25,068 bases of DNA from the NCBI GenBank assembly GCA_036244975.1, contig BTTE01000044.1, positions 1 to 25,068 on the forward strand. Direction: 5' to 3'. Below the pieces are notes generated by a model that worked only from the letters and a program-made list of their open reading frames with translations, had not been told where the DNA came from and did not search any database. The position numbers and the translations under genes are program-made. Positions 1-6,867 of the stretch are shown piece after piece. Each line of letters begins with the position of its first letter. The first letter of the stretch is position 1. The DNA comes from Sulfidibacterium sp036244975 (GTDB lineage: Bacteria; Bacteroidota; Bacteroidia; Bacteroidales; F082).

Positions 1-1077
1 GAAGCTATCAGGGAAGTGTTGGAGAGCACGGCTTTTGTCAACGGCCCTGCCGTAAAACGTTTTCAAAAACATCTCGAAAATTATCTACAGGTGAAGCATG
101 TGATTACCTGCGGCAATGGCACTGATGCCTTGCAGCTGGCCCTCATGGCTCTGGATTTACAACCCGGCGATGAGGTGATAACCACCTCGTTTACTTTTAT
201 TGCTACTGCCGAAGTCATTGCATTGCTGAAACTGACACCTGTGTTGGTGGATGTGCTTCCCGACACTTACAATATAAACCCGGAGGCTGTAAAAAAAGCC
301 ATAACCCCGCATACAAAAGTTATTATTCCGGTGCATTTGTTCGGACAGACGGCGGATATGCAGCAGCTTATGAAAATTGCCCGTAAGCACAATCTGAATG
401 TGATAGAAGATACAGCGCAGGCTTTGGGCGCTGATTTTACAAACCCTGAAAATGGCAAGATCCAAAAATCCGGAACCATAGGCACCATGGGCTGTACGTC
501 ATTTTTCCCATCAAAAAATCTCGGTGCTTTTGGAGACGGCGGTGCGGTCTTCACCAACGATGATGTCCTTGCCGAAAAGCTGCGTATGCTGGCCAATCAC
601 GGTATGAAAGTAAGGTATTACCATGATTACGTCGGGGTTAACTCCCGTCTGGATACGTTGCAGGCGGCTATTTTGGATGTCAAACTAACGCATTTGGACG
701 AATATGCCGCTGCCCGCCAAAAAGCAGCTGCATTTTACAGCGAGGCTTTTGCAGGGTGCAAAGAAATTAAAACACCGGCAACGGCACATTTTACTTCGCA
801 TGTTTTCCATCAATACACTGTAGTGTTGCAGGATATTGACCGGAAAGCGTTGATGGAGTATCTTGCCGAACGCGACATTGCTTCAGCCGTTTATTATCCG
901 GTACCGTTGCATTTGCAAAAAGCTTACCACGATAAGCGTTACGGCAAAGGTGATTTTCCGGTAACGGAAGCACTGAGCCGGTCGGTAATGTCACTGCCTG
1001 TCCATACAGAGTTGACGCCGGAAATTCAGGAAGTTATTGCCGGTGCGGTTTTAGAATTTATGCACAAAAACAAATAA
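1..1077 (+). CDS. DegT/DnrJ/EryC1 family PLP aminotransferase, 5' truncated by window (WbpE-like)
   Basis: Sugar-nucleotide aminotransferase that would transfer an amino group to a keto-sugar nucleotide using PLP, in the cytosol. The frame is open from base 1, and the first residues (EAIREVLESTAFVNGP) match the N-terminal region of the DegT/DnrJ/EryC1 family, so roughly 20-25 residues lie before the window; the GTG at 16 is not the true start. The substrate-binding segment GNGTDALQLAL, the EDTAQALGA motif and the PLP Schiff-base lysine in FFPSKNLGAFGDGG (Lys codon at 514-516) are intact. It ends 2 bases before an N-acetyltransferase gene. That pairing is typical of WbpE/WbpD, which make UDP-2,3-diacetamido-2,3-dideoxy-hexuronic acids for O-antigen or capsule. 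The family is certain; the WbpE assignment is an inference from the neighbour. Confidence 0.93.
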   Translation, partial: EAIREVLESTAFVNGPAVKRFQKHLENYLQVKHVITCGNGTDALQLALMALDLQPGDEVITTSFTFIATAEVIALLKLTPVLVDVLPDTYNINPEAVKKAITPHTKVIIPVHLFGQTADMQQLMKIARKHNLNVIEDTAQALGADFTNPENGKIQKSGTIGTMGCTSFFPSKNLGAFGDGGAVFTNDDVLAEKLRMLANHGMKVRYYHDYVGVNSRLDTLQAAILDVKLTHLDEYAAARQKAAAFYSEAFAGCKEIKTPATAHFTSHVFHQYTVVLQDIDRKALMEYLAERDIASAVYYPVPLHLQKAYHDKRYGKGDFPVTEALSRSVMSLPVHTELTPEIQEVIAGAVLEFMHKNK

Positions 1078-1079
1078 CT

Positions 1080-1655
1080 ATGAATAAAGAATATTTTGCC
1101 CATGAAACGGCTGTAATTGACGAAGGTTGTGAGATTGGGAAAGGGACCAGAATCTGGCATTTTTCGCATCTTATGAGCGGCTGCAAGCTGGGAGAAAACT
1201 GCAATCTCGGCCAGAACGTGGTAGTTTCGCCTGAGGTAGAGCTTGGCAAAAATGTGAAAGTGCAGAACAACGTTTCCATTTACACGGGCGTCATCTGCGA
1301 GGACGATGTTTTCCTCGGGCCGTCCATGGTTTTCACAAATGTAACGAATCCGCGGAGCAATGTAAACCGGCGCGGACAATATACCGAAACCATTGTGCGG
1401 CGGGGTGCCTCCATCGGCGCTAACGCAACGATTGTCTGTGGTCACAACATTGGAGAATTTGCTTTTATCGGCGCCGGCGCTGTTGTTACCAAAGAGGTTT
1501 TGCCTTATGCGCTGGTGGTGGGAAATCCGGCCCGGCAAACCGGCTGGATGAGCGAGTATGGTCATCGCCTCAAATTTGATGAAAACAATGTGGCGGAATG
1601 TCCCGAAAGCCATGAGAAATACCTGCTTGAAGATGGCAAAGTGAGAAAATTATAA
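1080..1655 (+). CDS. Left-handed beta-helix N-acetyltransferase (WbpD-like)
   Basis: A 191-residue acetyl-CoA-dependent acyltransferase of the hexapeptide-repeat class, likely acetylating the 3-amino group of a UDP-sugar made by the preceding aminotransferase. Hexapeptide turns run through most of the protein (IGKGTRIW, LGENCNLGQNVVV, LGKNVKVQNNVSI, IGANATIVCG, IGEFAFIGAGAVV). The ending VVGNPARQTGWMSEYG is characteristic of the WbpD/WlbB group. The start ATG lies 2 bases after the previous stop, indicating translational coupling in one operon. The family is clear; the exact sugar is not. There is no Shine-Dalgarno, as usual in this phylum. Confidence 0.92.
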   Translation: MNKEYFAHETAVIDEGCEIGKGTRIWHFSHLMSGCKLGENCNLGQNVVVSPEVELGKNVKVQNNVSIYTGVICEDDVFLGPSMVFTNVTNPRSNVNRRGQYTETIVRRGASIGANATIVCGHNIGEFAFIGAGAVVTKEVLPYALVVGNPARQTGWMSEYGHRLKFDENNVAECPESHEKYLLEDGKVRKL

Positions 1656-1726
1656 TTTCGGTTCGGGAAAGAGAAAACAACACTTAAAGTTACTTATTTT
1701 TACTCCTCATTTTAAATGATTAAACT

Positions 1727-2749
1727 ATGAAAATTCTTGTTACGGGCGGAACCGGATATATCGGCTCCCATACGGTTGTCGAGCTGCAAAACAAAGGTTT
1801 TGAAGTGCTTATTGTAGATAACCTTTCCAATTCGAGTGCCGGGATTGTTGATAAAATTGAAAAAATCACCGGCGTCCGGCCGGCTTTGGAAGTGTTCGAT
1901 CTGAGCGATCGCGGGAAAACTGCTGATTTCTTTAAACGAAACAACGACATAATGGGCGTAATTCATTTTGCTGCCTTCAAAGCGGTAGGTGAATCGGTGG
2001 AGAAACCTTTGATGTATTACCGGAACAATCTAATTTCGCTGATGAATATTCTGGAAAGTATGAAGGAAAACGGTATTCAGAATTTTGTTTTCTCCTCTTC
2101 GTGCACGGTTTACGGACAGCCCGATACGCTTCCTGTTTCGGAAAAAGCGCCCATAAAAAAGGCCGAATCGCCTTATGGCAATACAAAACAAATTTCGGAA
2201 GAAATCATTCAGGATACCATCAGGACATCTGATATTCATGGCATTGCCCTGCGCTACTTTAATCCCATTGGTGCCCACGAAACGGCTTTGATAGGGGAGT
2301 TGCCGCTCGGCGTTCCCAACAACCTCGTGCCTTTTATTACACAAACAGCCATCGGTATCCGCGACCAGCTGAGAGTTTTCGGCGATGATTATCCCACACC
2401 TGATGGTACGCCCATTCGCGATTATATCCACGTGGTTGACCTCGCCAAAGCTCATGTGGTATCCGTCGACCGTATGATCCAAAACAAAATGAAAAAAGTT
2501 TTTGAGGTTTTTAACCTCGGTACGGGAAAAGGTTATTCGGTGCTGGAAGTGATTAATGCGTTCGAGAAAGTTTCGGGAGTTAAACTGAATTATAAAATAG
2601 TTGGCAGACGAGAGGGTGACATCATCCAGGTCTGGGCCGACCCGCGTTTTTCCAACGAAGAGCTGGGCTGGAAAGCTGAAAAAGGACTGGAAGAGATGGT
2701 TGCGTCTGCCTGGAAATGGGAAAAGGCCTATCGTGCCGAAAATAAATAG
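1727..2749 (+). CDS. galE: UDP-glucose 4-epimerase
   Basis: Interconverts UDP-glucose and UDP-galactose (or the N-acetyl forms), supplying galactose units for surface glycans. It is a 340-residue extended short-chain dehydrogenase, the usual length for GalE. The NAD-binding Rossmann motif GGTGYIGSH is at residues 7-15, followed by VDNLSNSS. The catalytic Ser is in FSSSCTVYG (124-125), and the Tyr150-x-x-x-Lys154 pair is in SPYGNTK. RYFNPIGAHE and the C-terminal RREGDIIQVWADP stretch are typical of GalE. It stands 71 bases downstream of the acetyltransferase and 27 bases before rfbB, probably in the same polysaccharide operon. The start codon has no Shine-Dalgarno. Confidence 0.96.
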   Translation: MKILVTGGTGYIGSHTVVELQNKGFEVLIVDNLSNSSAGIVDKIEKITGVRPALEVFDLSDRGKTADFFKRNNDIMGVIHFAAFKAVGESVEKPLMYYRNNLISLMNILESMKENGIQNFVFSSSCTVYGQPDTLPVSEKAPIKKAESPYGNTKQISEEIIQDTIRTSDIHGIALRYFNPIGAHETALIGELPLGVPNNLVPFITQTAIGIRDQLRVFGDDYPTPDGTPIRDYIHVVDLAKAHVVSVDRMIQNKMKKVFEVFNLGTGKGYSVLEVINAFEKVSGVKLNYKIVGRREGDIIQVWADPRFSNEELGWKAEKGLEEMVASAWKWEKAYRAENK

Positions 2750-2776
2750 ATTGTTGAAAGATAAAGAAAAAATAAT

Positions 2777-3829
2777 ATGAGAAAAATACTAATTACCGGA
2801 GGTGCCGGTTTTATCGGCTCGCATGTTGTTCGGCTGTTTGTCAACAAATATCCGGATTATGAAATTTACAACCTCGATAAACTGACCTATGCCGGAAACC
2901 TGGAAAACCTGAAAGATGTGGATAAAAAGCCCAATTATCATTTTATACTGGGTGACATCACCAATGATGCTTTCATCAGCGGGCTGTTTCAAAAGGAGCA
3001 GTTTGATGGCGTCATCCATCTTGCTGCCGAGTCGCATGTGGACCGCTCTATTTCCAATCCTAACGAATTTGTAATAACCAATGTGGTGGGAACGGTCAAC
3101 CTGCTGAATGCTGCGCGGGCCATTTGGAAAGATCATCCGGAAGAGAAGCGTTTTTATCATGTCTCTACCGATGAGGTTTACGGTGCGCTGGGAAACGAAG
3201 GCTATTTCACCGAAGAGACCCGCTACGACCCGCACAGTCCTTATTCGGCATCCAAAGCCGGTTCCGACCATTTTGTCAGGGCTTATCACGACACCTTCGG
3301 CCTGCCCATCATTATCTCAAATTGTTCCAATAATTATGGGCCCAATCAGTTTCCTGAAAAGCTTATTCCGTTGTTTATCAATAATATCCGGCATAATAAA
3401 TCACTTCCGGTGTACGGCAAAGGAGTGAATGTTCGCGACTGGCTGTATGTGGAAGATCATGCCGCAGCCATTGATCTGATTTATCATAAAGGCCCGGATG
3501 GTGAAACTTTTAATATCGGCGGACACAACGAGTGGCGGAATATCGATCTGATAAAAGTACTTTGCAAAGTGGTGGATAACAAGCTGGGACGCGATCCGGG
3601 AACTTCTGAGAAACTGATTACTTACGTTACCGACCGTGCAGGCCACGATCTGCGTTACGCCATCGATTCATCCAGGTTGCAACGTGAGCTGAAGTGGAAA
3701 CCATCCCTGCAGTTTGAAGAAGGTATTGAGAAAACAGTGGACTGGTATCTCAATAATCAGCAATGGCTCATCAATGTAACTTCGGGCAATTATCAAAAGT
3801 ACTATGAGGAGATGTATGGCAGCCGGTAG
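2777..3829 (+). CDS. rfbB: dTDP-glucose 4,6-dehydratase
   Basis: Converts dTDP-glucose to dTDP-4-keto-6-deoxyglucose, the second step toward dTDP-rhamnose and other 6-deoxysugars. The protein has 350 residues, normal for RfbB/RmlB. NAD-binding GGAGFIGSH is at 8-16. The dehydratase signature STDEVYG carries Thr131, Asp132 and Glu133, and the Tyr156-x-x-x-Lys160 pair is in YSASK. The substrate-binding NCSNNYGPNQFPEKLIP and NIGGHNEW segments are also present. The other dTDP-rhamnose genes (rfbA, rfbC, rfbD) are not in the window; they may lie upstream or elsewhere. It is the last gene of the polysaccharide segment. A weak inverted repeat follows the stop (TTTCAG...CTGAAA) without a T tract. Confidence 0.97.
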   Translation: MRKILITGGAGFIGSHVVRLFVNKYPDYEIYNLDKLTYAGNLENLKDVDKKPNYHFILGDITNDAFISGLFQKEQFDGVIHLAAESHVDRSISNPNEFVITNVVGTVNLLNAARAIWKDHPEEKRFYHVSTDEVYGALGNEGYFTEETRYDPHSPYSASKAGSDHFVRAYHDTFGLPIIISNCSNNYGPNQFPEKLIPLFINNIRHNKSLPVYGKGVNVRDWLYVEDHAAAIDLIYHKGPDGETFNIGGHNEWRNIDLIKVLCKVVDNKLGRDPGTSEKLITYVTDRAGHDLRYAIDSSRLQRELKWKPSLQFEEGIEKTVDWYLNNQQWLINVTSGNYQKYYEEMYGSR

Positions 3830-3954
3830 TTTGCAGTTTCAGGGTTTGTACAGCTCTTCTGAAATATAAAGTGTTAACAAGAAATACTCGTAAGTAGCTG
3901 ATATATTGCGTGTAAACAATGATTCAAATGCAAAAGGAAAAATATTAAGAAACA

Positions 3955-3986
3955 TTTGAAAAATTAAAAAAATATTCCGTTCTTTG
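3955..3986 (+). promoter_or_regulatory. Bacteroidota-type promoter for rpmB
   Basis: A -33 element TTTG (3955-3958) is separated by about 20 bases from GTTCTTTG (3979-3986), which matches the last four bases of the -7 consensus TAnnTTTG. Transcription would begin near 3993, giving a leader of about 30 bases to the ATG at 4022. Confidence 0.6.
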
Positions 3987-4021
3987 CACTCCATTTTTTG
4001 AATACGATAAAAAGAGCAACA

Positions 4022-4261
4022 ATGTCAAGAATTTGTCAGATAACAGGAAAAAAAGTGATTACCGGAAATAACGTTTCTCACTCACATATTAAAACCAAAA
4101 GAAAATTTCATCCCAACCTGCAGACCAAACGGTTTTATGTTCCTGAAACCGATAAATGGGTTACCCTGATGGTTTCGGCTGCCGGAATCAGAATTATCAA
4201 CAAAAAGGGCATTTACAATGCTTTGAAAGTAGCCGAAGAAAAAGGTTTTTACAAAGCCTGA
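4022..4261 (+). CDS. rpmB: 50S ribosomal protein L28
   Basis: A 79-residue large-subunit ribosomal protein, the normal length for bL28. It starts MSRICQITGKK, followed by the typical NNVSHSHIKTKRKFHPNL and the C-terminal KGIYNALKVAEEKGFYKA. The ATG at 4022 was chosen over an in-frame TTG at 3998 because it gives the family N-terminus and lies just downstream of the promoter at 3955-3986. The gene is monocistronic, bounded by that promoter and a terminator at 4279. In many Bacteroidota rpmB is followed by rpmG and a DUF4295 gene; neither is here. Confidence 0.97.
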   Translation: MSRICQITGKKVITGNNVSHSHIKTKRKFHPNLQTKRFYVPETDKWVTLMVSAAGIRIINKKGIYNALKVAEEKGFYKA

Positions 4262-4278
4262 ATTTAAAAGATAATATT

Positions 4279-4317
4279 AAAAAAAAGCTGTTCACCTCTC
4301 GCGGACAGCTTTTTTTG
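4279..4317 (+). terminator. Rho-independent terminator after rpmB
   Basis: Inverted repeat AAAAAAGCTGT (4281-4291) / ACAGCTTTTTT (4305-4315) with a 13-base loop, running into a T tract. The A tract on the left arm makes the hairpin potentially active on both strands, so it could also stop readthrough from adk, whose stop is at 4389. Confidence 0.85.
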
Positions 4318-4388
4318 TTTTTATGCTTTTTATCTGAAACTTCAGACAGGGCTTGTATAGCTCGCTTCTTTACAGACCCTTAGTAAGA

Positions 4389-5558
4389 TTAGTAAGCGTC
4401 GTGAAGGATATTTGTAACTTTTTCTTCTAAGTTTTCAAAAACCTCTTTTTCATCTCTCTCTGCACGGATAGAGAAATATTTCCCCTGATTTTTGTAATAA
4501 TCGATAACCGGATTGGTCTTCTCTTTATATTGTTCCAGACGGTGCACAATCAGTTCGGTACTGACATCGTAAGGGCGGGCTTTTTCCGTGCGTCCCCGCG
4601 CCGAAAGACGCTTCAAAGCTTCTAAAGTTGAGATTTTCATATCAATCATGGCCGAAACCGACATGTTCACCCGTTTGAGTAAACCATCAAGGATGTAAGC
4701 CTGAATCAATGTTCTCGGAAACCCCTTAAAAATGAAGCCGTTGACATCGGGATTTTCATTGATTCTGCGTTCGATAAGCTGGATGGGAATCTCGTCAGGA
4801 ACAATTTCGCCCTTATCCATGTAAGGTTTGGCCAGCTTTCCTATTTCCGTTCCCTCTTTAATTTCCTGACGCATCATTTTTCCCGTGGAGATATACACCA
4901 GTCCGAACTCTTTGGCCAGCAGGTTGCCCTGGGTTCCTTTCCCTGCTCCCGGTTTTCCAAGCAGTACAATGTTCGTTTGCGAAACAGATTTTGTCCGTTC
5001 AACGATTTCAACAATGTTTTGGAAGATGTCATCAATCTCACCAACTCCGTTCAGAGAATAATATTTGTTCTTTTTGGCGTAGAAATTGGCAACCGGCTTT
5101 GTTTTGTTTTCGTACTCTTGCAATCTGTTCTTTATTACCTCTAAATTATCATCCGAACGGCCGGAAACTTTGGCTCTCAGCAAAATACGCTTAATAAGGT
5201 CTTCTTCAGGGACTTCCAGGCTGATCATGCAGTTAAGTGAGGAATTTAGCTTAAGCATCAACCCTTCCATGATATAAGCCTGAACAGTAGTCCGGGGGAA
5301 ACCATCAAACAAAATACCTTTTGAATCGGGATTGGTTTTAATTTTTTTCTCAATAAGTTGAATAATGAGTTCGTCATTCACCAGCCCCCCCCTCTCAATA
5401 ATGGATTTGGCTTTCATCCCCAAATCGGAGCCTGCTGCAATTTCCATGCGGAGCATGTCGCCGGTGGAAATGTAAGTCAGGTTGTACTTCTCAAGAAGTT
5501 TTTTCGACTGTGTTCCCTTGCCTGCCCCCGGTGGGCCAAAGAGTGCAATATTTAACAT
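4389..5558 (-). CDS. adk: Tandem (two-domain) adenylate kinase
   Basis: A 389-residue protein containing two complete adenylate kinase-like domains; a standard Adk is about 190 residues. Domain 1 (1-188) has the P-loop GPPGAGKGTQ at 8-17, STGDMLR at 31-37, FDGFPRT at 84-90 and the short-LID arginines in SGRSDDN (132-138). It looks catalytically competent for ATP + AMP = 2 ADP. Domain 2 (about 195-389) keeps the P-loop GKPGAGKGTQ at 201-210 and the arginines of MMR and GFPRT. It has Lys at 227 (STGK instead of STGD) and Lys at 278 (FKGFPRT instead of FDGFPRT), the latter at the position of the Asp that helps hold Mg in E. coli Adk. Its LID is also different (RGRTEKARPYD). It lies 10 bases downstream of hpt in a purine salvage operon. 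The second domain may be regulatory or of altered specificity. Confidence 0.93.
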   Translation of the reverse strand: MLNIALFGPPGAGKGTQSKKLLEKYNLTYISTGDMLRMEIAAGSDLGMKAKSIIERGGLVNDELIIQLIEKKIKTNPDSKGILFDGFPRTTVQAYIMEGLMLKLNSSLNCMISLEVPEEDLIKRILLRAKVSGRSDDNLEVIKNRLQEYENKTKPVANFYAKKNKYYSLNGVGEIDDIFQNIVEIVERTKSVSQTNIVLLGKPGAGKGTQGNLLAKEFGLVYISTGKMMRQEIKEGTEIGKLAKPYMDKGEIVPDEIPIQLIERRINENPDVNGFIFKGFPRTLIQAYILDGLLKRVNMSVSAMIDMKISTLEALKRLSARGRTEKARPYDVSTELIVHRLEQYKEKTNPVIDYYKNQGKYFSIRAERDEKEVFENLEEKVTNILHDAY

Positions 5559-5568
5559 GATTTTTAGG

Positions 5569-6105
5569 TTATTGAACGATTTTGTAAATGTCTTTCAGGT
5601 TGCGGGCCTGGCCATTGTAATCAAGGCCGTAGCCGATGATAAAATCATTGGGAATTTCCAATCCGATATAATCAATTTTGAAATGCTTTTGATACGAATT
5701 GGGCTTAAAAAGAAGTGTAGCGATATGCAGCTCTTTGATTTTTTTATCACTTAGGTATTCCAGCACTTTTTCCATGCTGATGCCCGTATCTACAATGTCC
5801 TCCACCAAAACTACCGTACGCCCTTCAACGGATTCATCAAGACCCATAAGCTGTCGCACATGACCTGTTGACTGCGTTCCCGAATAGGAGACAAATTTGA
5901 TAAATGAAATTTCTGCCGGGAAATGCAGCTTCTTAAACAAGTCGCCTGCAAACATAAACGCACCGTTCAAAATTACCAGAAATAACGGGTTTTTATCAGC
6001 CAGGTTGTGCTCCATACCAACAACCATTTTTTCTATGGCCGCTTCGATTTTTTCGTGGGGAATATACGATTCAAAAACCTTGTCGAGGACTGTAATTGTT
6101 GCCAT
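5569..6105 (-). CDS. hpt: Hypoxanthine phosphoribosyltransferase
   Basis: Salvages hypoxanthine (and usually guanine) to IMP/GMP using PRPP. It has 178 residues, normal length. The PRPP-binding signature VVLVEDIVDTG spans about 98-108, with the acidic pair Glu102-Asp103. The flexible-loop segment FVSYSGTQSTGHVRQ is at 71-85, and the purine-binding C-terminus IPNDFIIGYGLDYNGQARNL at 151-170. The ATG at 6105 was preferred over an upstream TTG at 6114: MATITVLDKVFESYI matches the family start. It is first in a two-gene unit with adk. In Flavobacteriia the two functions are sometimes fused; here they are separate genes. Confidence 0.96.
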   Translation of the reverse strand: MATITVLDKVFESYIPHEKIEAAIEKMVVGMEHNLADKNPLFLVILNGAFMFAGDLFKKLHFPAEISFIKFVSYSGTQSTGHVRQLMGLDESVEGRTVVLVEDIVDTGISMEKVLEYLSDKKIKELHIATLLFKPNSYQKHFKIDYIGLEIPNDFIIGYGLDYNGQARNLKDIYKIVQ

Positions 6106-6132
6106 TGTAAACAATAAATTTATAATAGCTCA

Positions 6133-6140
6133 CAAAGATA
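6133..6140 (-). promoter_or_regulatory. -7 element of hpt-adk promoter
   Basis: On the minus strand this reads TATCTTTG, a perfect match to TAnnTTTG, 27 bases upstream of the hpt ATG. No clear TTTG is found at -33. It lies back to back with the purE promoter. Confidence 0.6.
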
Positions 6141-6231
6141 ATATTTCAGTGATATTTTTTACTTTTTCCTGTGAAAAATAATTTTTGGCTTACCCAACGT
6201 GTAAGCCCAACTATTACATTCAGAATATTCT

Positions 6232-6239
6232 TACTTTTG
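6232..6239 (+). promoter_or_regulatory. -7 element of purE promoter
   Basis: TACTTTTG matches TAnnTTTG and ends 17 bases before the purE ATG, so the mRNA leader would be only about 10 bases. No TTTG stands at the expected -33 spacing. Confidence 0.55.
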
Positions 6240-6256
6240 TAAAAAACAAAAAGCCT

Positions 6257-6763
6257 ATGACCCCTCGTGTAAGTATTATAATGGGAAGCACTTCCGATTT
6301 GAAAACCATGGAAAAAGCAGCACAGTTTTTCGACGAGATGGAAATTCCGTTCGAGATGAATGCGCTTTCGGCACACCGCACTCCGGAAGCGGTAGAAACC
6401 TTTGCCAAAAGTGCCGAAATGCGTGGTTTGCAGGTTATTATTGCCGGTGCCGGTATGGCCGCTCACCTGCCGGGGGTTATTGCCGCTTCAACAGCTATCC
6501 CCGTGATTGGCGTTCCCATCAGCGCCACACTCGATGGCATGGACGCACTGCTTGCTATCGTACAAATGCCTCCCGGAATTCCTGTGGCTACCGTGGGCAT
6601 CAACAATGCCCTCAATGCGGCTATCCTGGCAGCACAAATGCTTGCCGTGGAAGACGAAGGCATTCGGACAAAGCTCAAAACTTACAAGGCCGGCCTGAAA
6701 CAAAAAATTGAAAAGGCCAACACGGAACTAAAAATGTTGAAATACAGCTTTAAAACTAATTGA
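6257..6763 (+). CDS. purE: N5-carboxyaminoimidazole ribonucleotide mutase (class I PurE)
   Basis: Rearranges N5-CAIR to CAIR in de novo purine synthesis. The 168-residue length is typical of class I PurE. It has the phosphate-binding GSTSDLKTM (10-18), the catalytic SAHR motif with His40, GAGMAAHLPGVIA, and GVPISATLDGMDALLAIVQMP followed by GIPVATVGINNALNAA. The ATG at 6257 was chosen over an in-frame TTG at 6185 because MTPRVSIIMGSTSD is the family start and the -7 box sits at 6232-6239. It is divergent from the purine salvage operon hpt-adk across a 151-base spacer. Convergence of the two promoters there may allow joint control. Confidence 0.97.
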   Translation: MTPRVSIIMGSTSDLKTMEKAAQFFDEMEIPFEMNALSAHRTPEAVETFAKSAEMRGLQVIIAGAGMAAHLPGVIAASTAIPVIGVPISATLDGMDALLAIVQMPPGIPVATVGINNALNAAILAAQMLAVEDEGIRTKLKTYKAGLKQKIEKANTELKMLKYSFKTN

Positions 6764-6854
6764 TAAGTGTTCCTCCTGTTTTTCGGCTGGCCTCCTCTTC
6801 CATGTTTCGCCGTGCAATGTCCACTGCTTCCATAGAATATTTTACCTTTGTCAT
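6756..6854 (-). CDS. Candidate 32-residue small protein between purE and pdxA
   Basis: An open frame on the minus strand starts at ATG 6854 and ends at TAG 6756-6758, overlapping the last bases of purE. It reads MTKVKYSMEAVDIARR, continues with an acidic run (MEEEASRK) and ends TGGTLIN. The composition is hydrophilic and helix-forming, more protein-like than the plus-strand reading of the same bases. It fills almost exactly the gap between purE and pdxA. An alternative upstream ATG at 6869 would add MILDL. There is no recognisable promoter, ribosome site or family, and the pdxA -7 box overlaps its 5' end. It could equally be a chance frame. Confidence 0.35.
   Translation of the reverse strand: MTKVKYSMEAVDIARRNMEEEASRKTGGTLIN
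6843..6850 (+). promoter_or_regulatory. -7 element of pdxA promoter
   Basis: TACCTTTG matches TAnnTTTG and ends 17 bases before the pdxA ATG at 6868. No good -33 TTTG is visible. Confidence 0.5.
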
Positions 6855-6867
6855 CAAATCTAATATC

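Noticed and set aside
3837..3866. Terminator after rfbB (TTTCAG/CTGAAA)
   Set aside because: A six-pair stem with a 16-base loop and no T tract is too weak to call.
6760..6867. N-terminal extension of pdxA by 36 residues from a TTG
   Set aside because: The extension does not resemble PdxA, and the -7 box lies inside it.
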